From Ctenosaura bakeri (lineage: Eukaryota; Chordata; Lepidosauria; Squamata; Iguanidae), in the NCBI GenBank assembly GCA_948474755.1, contig CAOLHI010001470.1:248001-312000 (forward strand): a DNA stretch of 64,000 bases, written 5' to 3'. Position 1 is the first letter of the stretch. The number at the start of each line of letters is the position of its first letter. The notes below the pieces were generated by a model that worked only from the letters and a program-made list of their open reading frames with translations, did no database searches and was not told the origin of the DNA. Below are positions 56,637 through 64,000 of the stretch, piece after piece. A program made the position numbers and the translations under genes.

Positions 56637-56810
56637 GAGAACCAGTATGGTATAATAGTTTGAGCATCGGACTATTACCCTGTCCCTCCTTGGCCATGGA
56701 AACCCATTGGGGCCGTCACACACTCTCAGTCCCAGAAAACCCCATGATAGGTTTTGCTTAGGGTCACTATAAGTTAGAAATGACTTGAAGGCACACAACA
56801 ACAGCAAACA
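56637..56810 (+). mobile_element. tRNA-derived SINE, plus strand
   Basis: Head GAGAACCAGTATGGTATAATAGTTTGAGCATCGGACT, body CCATGGAAACCCATTGGGGCC and GAAAACCCCATGATAGG, tail ATGACTTGAAGGCACACAACAACAGC. A stretch between head and body is deleted. Confidence 0.85.
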
Positions 56811-56820
56811 CACAGAATAG

Positions 56821-56857
56821 GGATAGGCAACCTGTCGCCCTCCAGATGTTGTTTGTG
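56821..56857. repeat. hAT-like end fragment (GGCAACCTGTCGCCCTCCAGATG)
   Basis: ATAGGCAACCTGTCGCCCTCCAGATGTTG matches the left end of the element at 3536. Nothing else of it remains. Confidence 0.5.
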
Positions 56858-56957
56858 TTTGCCATTAAGTTGACCTTGACCTTTGGTGAAGCTATGAATG
56901 AATTGGGAGACTTGCAAGAATCCTGCTCCTCTTGCAAATGCAGGGATGTGACTTCCA

Positions 56958-57049
56958 GTGAGTCCCCACCCTAAACTGCAAATCCCTAGATTCCATAGGA
57001 TGTTGGAAGTGGAATAATAGCACTATAGCAGTGTAGTGCAGAAATGGCC
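56958..57049. mobile_element. AT-rich GGCC-ended foldback element, right half only
   Basis: CCCCACCCTAAACTGCAAATCC..ATTCCATAGGATGTTGGAAGTGG through GTGTAGTGCAGAAATGGCC is the right arm. The left arm is absent. Confidence 0.75.
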
Positions 57050-57134
57050 TGAGTTTAGTTATCTTTACATCTAGTGAGAGTTCAGACTTGACTTGTTGTA
57101 AGACCAACTCATTAGTCAAATGAGGTTAATTTTC

Positions 57135-57716
57135 GGCCCTTTTCACATTAAGGCTTCTAGCGCAAGCGGGGGAGGGCAGCTCGCGCCAGAAGCCTTCTCC
57201 GGGAGGCTGCCATTTCCCCCCTCCTTCCTTCCGCAGGCGAAGGAACGAGCGGGGAAGCGGCAGCCTCCCGGAGGTGGCGGCGGCTCGCGCGTCCACCCCC
57301 CTCGCGAAGCAGGAGGCTGCCGCGTCCGCCCCCCTCGCGAAGCAGGAGGCTGCCGCATCCACCCCCCTGCGAAGCAGGAGGTGTCGCATCCGTCCCCCCG
57401 CGTGCGCGCGAAGCAGGAGGTGTCGCGTCCGTCGCACTAGCTCCCCGCCCCTTCCTTTCACAGGGGCGGAGGGAAGGAAGCGTGACCCAGCCGCCTCCCC
57501 GACACTCCGCACAGGAGGTAAGTGCGTATGGGCGCTGGGAGCGCTGCGCGAGCGCGGGTGATTTTTGCTTTGAGGCGAAAATCAAAAAATACGCGCTCGC
57601 GCAGCGTCAGCCCCATGAGAGCGGCGGAAGTGGGAGTGCGTCGTGCAGAGTGACGCTCCCACTCCCGCGAGGCTCACGGGGCTGTCGCGCGACAGAAAGC
57701 CCGTGCGAAAAGGGCC
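57135..57716 (+). mobile_element. GC-rich GGCC-ended foldback element, CpG-rich copy with internal tandem repeat
   Basis: The ends GGCCCTTTTCACATTAAGGC and GCCCGTGCGAAAAGGGCC are inverted. TTC stands on both sides (57132-57134 and 57717-57719). It carries dozens of CpGs in a CpG-poor neighbourhood. It holds about four tandem units of 32-38 bases (GCGAAGCAGGAGG theme, 57298-57430), the acceptor-like CTTCCTTTCACAG (ending 57463) and the donor-like GAGGTAAGTGCG (GT at 57518). Open frames up to 142 codons on both strands are by-products of GC content. Confidence 0.8.
57298..57430. repeat. GC-rich tandem repeat, about four units
   Basis: Units of 32-38 bases share CGAAGCAGGAGG followed by CTGCCGC or TGTCGC and TCC(A/G)(C/T)CCCCC. 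They lie inside the GC-rich foldback element and explain the repetitive peptides read across it. Confidence 0.8.
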
Positions 57717-58342
57717 TTCTTCCTGTCAGCTTTCTTCACTGTCCAGCTCTCACACCTTCAGTTGTTCCCTTCAGTCCACATGTCCAACAGTGAGGGATGA
57801 GGAGGTGCAGTCCAGCAAGATCTGGAGTCACTTACCCCACCTATTGTTGCTTACCCATTTATTGAACCTTGTTGTTCCATGACTGAAAGCTGGAAGATGG
57901 AAAGTGGGATGAAATGAAAGGAACACTCACTACCTCTTTTGGAGAAACGTGAGGAAGCAGTCTATCTGAGGTCTGTGTTAGGCTAAGTTGGTTTACTCTG
58001 CACTTCCGTGACAGTAGCATCCTTTTACAAAATCTTTAGCAGCTATTACAGCTGTGCACAGTTTGAAAAAGAATGTTTTTTAAAAAACTGCACTTCCAGA
58101 CTCCTCCAGCTAATGAGAAATGTGGTTTGCTGGTATTTTCCTATTTTACTATTGACCTATTATTACTGAAGAGTATTTTGTACTTAAGCAAGAGCAATTA
58201 AGATTGAGGGTGGGAATTTTGCAGCCTGTAGGAAGACTTCTGTGCAGCCACCAGAGCCCTGCGAAACCCTGAAGCCTCCTCCCCCAACTTCTTTTTCTTA
58301 GAAGATTGTTCATCAGGGAATTTCCAGGAGTATGATTCTCAG

Positions 58343-58790
58343 GGCTGTTTCACACTCCACAATTATAGCCATCTGATTTCACTTTAATGACCATGATTCA
58401 AACTTTCAAGTTGTGTCTTCAAGTCTCTTGCCAACTTCTGGTGACTCAGTGAATTTTATAATGTTTTCTTAAACAAGGAATACTCAAAGGTGGTTTTCTG
58501 TTACCTTCCTCCAAAATATAGCCTACAACAACTGATCTTCCTTGGCCTCCCATCCAAGTACTAGCCAGGGCTGACCCTGCTTAGCTTCCAAGATCAGGCA
58601 GGATTTGGTACCTTCAGGCTATTTGGACACTAATGGCCACAGAAACTTGAGATTTGCAAATGAGGCATATAGAATTCTTAGACAGAGAGCTCTGATGCAT
58701 TACCTTCTATAAGCCCCAGGATTCCACAGGATGCTGCCATAGCAGTTATTGTGGAATCATAGCACTATGATTGTAGAGTGTAAAAGGGCC
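58343..58790. mobile_element. GGCC-ended foldback element, diverged, interrupted by a 5S-SINE
   Basis: The left end GGCTGTTTCACACTCCACAATTATAGC and right end GCACTATGATTGTAGAGTGTAAAAGGGCC are inverted. The interior GAATTCTTAGACAGAGAGCTC and GGATTCCACAGGATG belongs to the AT-rich family. A SINE occupies 58411-58626. This copy is more diverged than the others and may be a subfamily. Confidence 0.65.
58411..58626 (-). mobile_element. 5S rRNA-derived SINE, minus strand, inside a foldback element
   Basis: Tail TGTGTCTTCAAGTCTCTTGCC and AATACTCAAAGGTGGTTTTC; 5S part with CCTCCCATCCAAGTACTAGCC and CTGACCCTGCTTAGCTTCCA (58546-58590), the best-preserved 5S match in the window. Confidence 0.85.
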
Positions 58791-59340
58791 TTTGATGAAA
58801 CAAAAGCATGTCCCCCTCTCTTACACCTTGATTTAACCCACCCTCACTTTTCATTAAACTGCAACTGAGCTATGGTTACTTCCATGTTTTTCAGAAGATA
58901 GAATTGTGGCCCAAAGGAATTCAAGGCAGAAAACAAATTATGTGACTTTTGTATTGTGCATGACTGCTCACCCTGGCTTTAGATATTTCTCCCATTGACA
59001 AAAAGAGGTACAAATTCTTCAGTTTCTGAACTATGTGCTTGCTGATTTTCAGCCAGACATGATTTGAAATGTGTGCTACTAAAAAAAGTCATTCTGTAAT
59101 AATCTGAACCTCATTCAGCAGGTGTAGGCATTTTGTGGTTCAGAAATAGCATTAAGCTTCCAGGTTTAATCCATATGGCTCCTTCATATTAAGGCAGCTT
59201 GTCTATGTCAGGACGGCCAAAGGACTGTGATCTATAAATAGAGGAAGGCCTTATGTTGTACAATGATTGAAAATTGGGGGATTTGGGGGTGCAGCAAGCT
59301 ACCTGGGATAAAGTTTAAAAATGTAGTAATCCTTGAAGGA

Positions 59341-59565
59341 GAGAGCTAGTGTTGTATACCAGTTTGAGCATTGGACTGCAACTTTGGAAACCAGGGTCTG
59401 AATTCTCACATGGCCATGGAAACCCACTGGCTGACCTTGAGCAAGTCACACTATCTCAGCCTCACAGGAAGGCAAAGACAAACCCCTTCTGAACCAATCT
59501 TGTCAAGCATAGGGTCACCGTAAGTCAGAAATCACTTGAACACACAAAACACACAAAACAACAAT
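59341..59565 (+). mobile_element. tRNA-derived SINE, plus strand, full length
   Basis: Head GAGAGCTAGTGTTGTATACCAGTTTGAGCATTGGACTG, GGGTCTGAATTC (B-box-like), CATGGCCATGGAAACCCACTGGC, AAGTCACACTATCTCAGCC, and tail GTAAGTCAGAAATCACTTGAACACAC. Confidence 0.9.
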
Positions 59566-61364
59566 AGTCCTTGAAGGACTGGAAATGCTGAGGTCTGAGA
59601 CATGCCCTGTGTAAAGCTTGGGAAAGTGTTTGTGCTGCCTGGGAGATGCTGGGAATTCTAATCCAAAAAGTCAAAATTTCCAAGTTCTGAACTATGAATG
59701 TGACACTTCAAATTAAACTATGGTTTAATTATAAAGTTACTTATCTTATTTTCGGCCTGTGGTGTCTGCATTTACCCAGGTGTATGACATTACTTATTTT
59801 TCCTTTTGTCACAGTATGTATATTCATGAACACAAGTCTTTGATCTTCACAGAATGGGAAGATAACATTTCATGTTTTGTTTCATGGTTCTTACTTGTCA
59901 GGTTTTAAAAATCTTTGCTAGATCTGTGATACCCTTGAGGCCTTGTGAGTGTTTGCAAGGGGTTGCCAACATAGTATGCAAATTGAGTAATTCTGCTCTT
60001 GCTTGCTTTGTTTCACATCTATTGCTCAATGTTTCTGCCCTGGAAATCCCGTATAGTGCAATCCAGGGGTAATCTGGCAGGCTATGCACTGAGTTTATGG
60101 GGAAGAAAAATAAGTGCATGACCAGAAAAGGCAAAATGGCAATGTGCTTACTCATGTCGTGAAGCTGGATTGTTGTTACTCTAGTGCTTGCTGAATTGAA
60201 TTCCTTGAAGGGTGTCAGATCTGTCTCCATTTTAATCATAGAATCATAGCATTAGAAACCTGGAGGGATTTACAATGGTTTAAGTTGCCGTGTATTAAAG
60301 TTCTATCTCAGAGCACAATGTACCGCAGGCAGAAAGTAAAATCACAGTAAAAAAAAAAAAAAGCCCCCCTCCGTATTCTGTTTTTTGAAAACTGATTTAT
60401 GATAATTGTGTGACTTTAAATTATTCCTTTAAAGAGATAATTTGCTTTCAGAAGTTTTTCCCCAGCCTGACTCTGATATTGGAAATAAGCAAGGCAGGTA
60501 GAAAATGGTTTAAAGCTATAGACCCTAGCAAGGTAGCTGTGGTACTGGGAGATAGCATGCTCTGCTTTTCTTTTTTAAAATAGAATGGGAGTAGGCCATT
60601 TTGGGGAGGATGTTACCACTTTAACTCACTAGGGCTGCACCATAGGACTGCCACGACATTTGCTGCTGCACTGGCAACCCCTTTCCACAATTAACCTTTA
60701 AAGCAAGGTACATGATTAGTTTCCACCTTAGTTTCAAGCTGAATCAGGTTCCAGCAACGTTATTCAGCTGAAAAAAAAGGTGTATACCTCTCATGTGCTT
60801 TATTTAAAAGTGCAATTGTAACCACAACATGCACAAATATATATGGGCAACTGTTGTACCACTGAATTCTATGGCAGGGAAGTGAGGGCTGCAAAAATGA
60901 TTGGGGAAAAATATACAATCTGGGGCTACATATTACTCACCAATGTAAACAGGTGACCTTCAATGATGGTGCTATTGTTGTCGTCGTTTATCATCATCAT
61001 CATCATCATCATGTCAGGATGTATGGGCTGAATGTGGATTAAAATTGCTGGATGTGGATTAGGCAGCTAGTTTAGCATTGCTACAGTTAAGCACTGCAAA
61101 ATAGTAAATGCCAATTGTTAGTTGCAACAATGTATCTGATTGAAGCTCATTTGTGTATTCTAGTGCCTCAAATAGTTAATTGCTTTACTGCTCACAGCTA
61201 TAATATATCCAGGTGAGGGGAGAAGATTGGGAGGAGGGGGACAAAAGTATGGAAAAGTGCTATGAGAACTGGAAACACTCAAAGATAAGGAGGCAGGAAC
61301 ATTCTCCAGCTTTTAGGATGAAAGGTGTGTGAACAAATAAGAGCCTTAGAAAATGTCCAGGACT
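59566..61364. other. No gene recognised (59.6-61.4 kb)
   Basis: Contains a CR1-like scrap (ATCATAGAATCATAGCATTAG, about 60236-60258) and the ATC microsatellite. The 113-codon minus-strand frame at 59898-60239 has no recognisable domain. Confidence 0.45.
60990..61012. repeat. (ATC)n microsatellite
   Basis: Seven uninterrupted ATC trinucleotides. Confidence 0.95.
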
Positions 61365-61513
61365 TCCTGTGGAATTCTGGGCTTTGTAGTTAACTGAGGC
61401 CAAAGAGCCCTCTGAGAATTCTAAAGGCCCCTCCCTAAACTGCAGACCCCAGGATTCCATAGGATGTTGAAAGTGGAATAAGAGCACTATAACAACATAG
61501 TGCAGAAATGGCC
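61365..61513. mobile_element. AT-rich GGCC-ended foldback element, left end lost
   Basis: From TCCTGTGGAATTCTGGGC through the centre CTGAGGCCAAAGAGCCCTC to the right arm GGATGTTGAAAGTGGAATAAG and CATAGTGCAGAAATGGCC. The first 40 or so bases of the left arm are missing. Confidence 0.75.
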
Positions 61514-62435
61514 ATAGTGAAAGAAAAATGCAATAATTAATGTGCTTAACTTTCTGATCAGAATGCACATTTGAAACTGTGCAGAATTAGAATAATTTGT
61601 GTAATGTGCAAGTAAGATGCCCATGTTTGCAGAAGTGGAATATGGACTCTCTAACCTTGGAGCCTTCTGAAATAAAACTTCAGTTGCATCAGAGCTGCTG
61701 TCTTATGCAACATCATGTAAAGCCAATTCAGCTGCTTCAGGCTGATGTAATAACAATGAATACTCCAGAAATGTGGATAAAGAGAGAACATGTGTCTGGA
61801 AAACAGAGCAGATATCCTGGTCACATTTTAAGTCTTGTTTCACTCTCCCCCAGCCTTGTTGCTAGAGAAGACCTTGGAAGTAATCAATTACAGGGCACAT
61901 ACTTATGTGCCATGGAGTTTACTTTTTGGGTTTAGCAAGCAGTGCAGTGGATGGGAATTTCAAAAAATAATGTAACATGTGGGAAAAGTGTTACCTTTTT
62001 CATGGAATAGATATCATTTTCTAGTTACTTTCTATTACTTTTGAAAGGAATTTGGAACATTTTAATAGGCCTTTTATGTGGATACTTTTCAAGAGTTTTT
62101 TACCATTCTCTTATGACCTTAAGTTTTTTTAAAAAAATAAAAAAATAGCAAGTAATGCAACAACATACTTTCCTTAACTTTAGAATGAATAATGACAACA
62201 AATTACTTTTCTAAGGCTATAACAAGTGGCAAGAATGAATCGATCATCATTATCAACAACCACTTTCCAAGCTAACTATATACTGTGGTGGACAAATGTA
62301 GATCCATACAATCCCACCAAGTGGGATTTATGTTATTGTTAACATTCGGCAATTAATTAAATAGTTTAGGTCTGTGTTCAGTAAAATTTAAGTGGGTAAT
62401 TAAATACACAGAAGTGTGGAATGGGGCCCAAGTAG

Positions 62436-62659
62436 CCTTAAAGACACCAGAACCCATCTGATCTTGGAAAATAAGCAGGGTCAGCCCAGGTTAGTATTTG
62501 GATGGGAGACTGACAATGAACACTAAGTGCTGTAGGCTACATTTCAGAGGAAGGAACTGGCAGAACCACCTCTGAGTATTCCTTGCTGTAAAAAATCCCT
62601 AGGAAATTAATGTGGTCACTATTAGTCAACAGGTAACTTGAAGCACTTGCACACACAAG
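62436..62659 (+). mobile_element. 5S rRNA-derived SINE, plus strand
   Basis: The 5S part (62436-62543) reads in rRNA orientation: CCCATCTGATCTTGGAAAATAAGCAGGGTC, GTTAGTATTTGGATGGGAGACTG and AGTGCTGTAGGCTAC. The tail GAACCACCTCTGAGTATTCC and AACAGGTAACTTGAAGCACTTGCACACA follows. The only near-complete forward copy in the window. Too diverged to be a functional 5S gene. Confidence 0.88.
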
Positions 62660-63009
62660 CGTGTGGAATGGTTGTCACAGGTGTGTTGGTGCAATCAGAC
62701 AGGGTGCACCAAAAAGGGAGTGTGGCTCACTGACACAGTGCCTACATGGTACAGAAAGGGTCAAATCCACAATATTTGTCGATATAGCTAGGAAAGAATC
62801 CTTTCTTAACTCTGGAGAGCCATTGGCAATCAGGGTTGTTGACAGTACTGAGCCATATGGATCAGTGGTCTGACCTGAGATAGAGTAGCGCCTTATGTTT
62901 CTTTCTATAGCATTTATCCATTTTATGGTAAGTTATATGTTCTTTCAGATTCATTTTGCTGTGAGCACTGTCATTCAGTGTCAATTATTTCTGTATTTAT
63001 ATGTTAACA

Positions 63010-63260
63010 TTTAGGCCAAATTTCTACCTACAGCAGTAACACACAAAATGAAATACACAACAGGCATCAAAAGCATAAAAGCAAATCAGGTAGAACACAT
63101 CAATGGGATCAATAAATCCAATAAAACAGTGTCAAGTTAAAATCATTTCGGCAGACTTACAAGAAGGGCTGAATGCCTGTCTGAATAGAAATGTTTCACC
63201 TACCAGTGGAAGATAACGAGAGACAGCAAGGAGTTCCAAAGTCTGAAGGCAGTCATCCAG
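63010..63260. repeat. Old LINE-like interspersed repeat fragment
   Basis: AGAAGGGCTGAATGCCTGTCTGAATAGAAATGTTTCACC and GCAAGGAGTTCCAAAGTCTGAAGGC belong to the same squamate repeat as 41215-42260. Class is uncertain. Confidence 0.4.
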
Positions 63261-63569
63261 AACGCCCTTACCTGATTTCCCACCTAATGTGTTTCTAATT
63301 TTGGCAAACAGAAAAAGTGGACATCTTGCTGAAAATGCAAAACTTGGGCAGACTCATATGGGATCTGCAATTTGAATCGTAGCTGGAAATCATAGCATCA
63401 TCATCAGAAGCTATCATGATGTAATAATCACTGTTTCCCAGAGTTTAGAAAAGTGACCATTTTAGACTGTAACGCCCAGAGCCACTGCAGTCACCATGGC
63501 CTGGTATTCCTCATGCATTCAGTCTCTCTGTGCAGACCAAGTTCTTAGATGAATTGGAGATGAAAAGGC

Positions 63570-63640
63570 CATGCTACTCACAGCATGGCCATACTGGCTG
63601 GAGGATTTTGCTAGTTGTAGTCCAAAAAGTTACTTTTTCT
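63570..63640. repeat. Short foldback element fragment (GTAGTCCAAAAAGTTAC type)
   Basis: CAGCATGGCCATACTGGCTGGAGG..GCTAGTTGTAGTCCAAAAAGTTACTTTTTC is the right half of the element type seen whole at 43358. Confidence 0.5.
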
Positions 63641-63690
63641 AAGTATTCCCATTTACCCCATGGTTTTTGCTGACTAGACGGAAATAGGAT

Positions 63691-64000
63691 TGTTACTGCA
63701 GTTCCTAAGCCGCACTTGGGGTGATATTAGATATCACTTTGATATCAATAATTTGACTTTCTTCTACCATCCCTCTTCACGTGTTTGCAAGGTCCCCCAG
63801 ACAAGCTTGCAGACAGGCACGGCCACTAATCACTGTAATATTCCAACACAATACAGGCTGGCTAGAAATAGCCGGTCCGCCGCTTCAGGAGACCTCAAAG
63901 GCATGTACTCTATTATGTATGCACGCTACTTACAAAGAACTCCCTGCCCTGAGCAGGAAGCTTGATTAAGAGAATACTCATCTGTCAAGCACTCTGTGTT
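63691..64000 (+). mobile_element. 5' part of an LTR related to the one at 14760, cut by the window edge
   Basis: It starts TGTTACTGCAGTTC and follows the 14760 LTR through TTTGATATCAA, CGTGTTTGCAAGG, CCAGACAAGC..ACAGGCACGGCC, GCCGGTCCGCCGCTTCAGG and TCCCTGCCCTGAGCAGGAAGC. The preceding bases are GGAT. It breaks off before the TATA region. Whether it is solo or the 5' LTR of a longer provirus cannot be seen. The 62- and 91-codon frames are not genes. Confidence 0.8.

Noticed and set aside
57157..57585. 142-codon minus-strand frame and several overlapping frames of similar length
   Set aside because: They lie in the CpG-rich foldback element, where few stop codons occur in any frame. The repeated peptides mirror the tandem DNA repeat.
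62436..62543. Possible functional 5S rRNA gene
   Set aside because: The match is clear but carries many substitutions and is joined to a SINE tail, so it is a SINE head.

Overview
This window looks like non-coding DNA from a squamate reptile, most likely a lizard. It is AT-rich and CpG-poor. I could not recognise a single host protein-coding exon. It is packed with repeat classes that occur together in lizard genomes: an L1 LINE, CR1 and L2 LINE pieces, tRNA-derived SINEs with (CAA)n/(GTT)n tails, SINEs whose body is plainly 5S rRNA, several families of short inverted-repeat DNA transposons, and solo LTRs. The organism call is inferred from this mix, not from a marker gene.

Layout. 1-785: LTR-like unit cut by the left edge. 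1-13.5 kb: L1, CR1 and L2 scraps, a three-layer nest (hAT-like element, SINE, SINE) at 3.5-4.1 kb, and foldback elements. 13.5-15.7 kb: 5S-SINEs, one split by a foldback element, then a complete solo LTR (14760-15708) with a 4-bp target duplication. 16.5-16.8 kb: a repeat-free stretch with a PBX-MEIS-type motif, the best candidate for conserved regulatory DNA. 24.04-30.06 kb: a nearly full-length but frameshifted L1 on the plus strand, the only large coding-derived object. 31.4-33.5 kb: two Tigger-like elements with a GC-rich foldback element beside the second. 34.6-35.4 kb: a hAT element with a perfect 8-bp target duplication and a hairpin with arms of about 100 bp. 36-50 kb: SINEs, CR1 and L2 fragments and foldback elements, several nested. 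53 kb: minus-strand hydrophobic reading frames that may be a decayed membrane-protein pseudogene. 55.4 kb: a second complete LTR-like unit. 57.1-57.7 kb: a very GC/CpG-rich foldback element. 58-63 kb: more SINEs and foldback elements. 63691-64000: start of an LTR related to the one at 14.8 kb.

Nothing here acts as a pathway. The shared story is transposon history: which family landed in which, and which non-autonomous elements use the same termini. Two foldback families, one AT-rich and one GC-rich, share GGCC-type ends and 3-bp flanks, some of them TAA, which suggests a PIF/Harbinger-like source. The most unusual pattern I found is a splice-acceptor/splice-donor-like pair kept in several copies of the GC-rich family. 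I found no convincing undescribed gene system.
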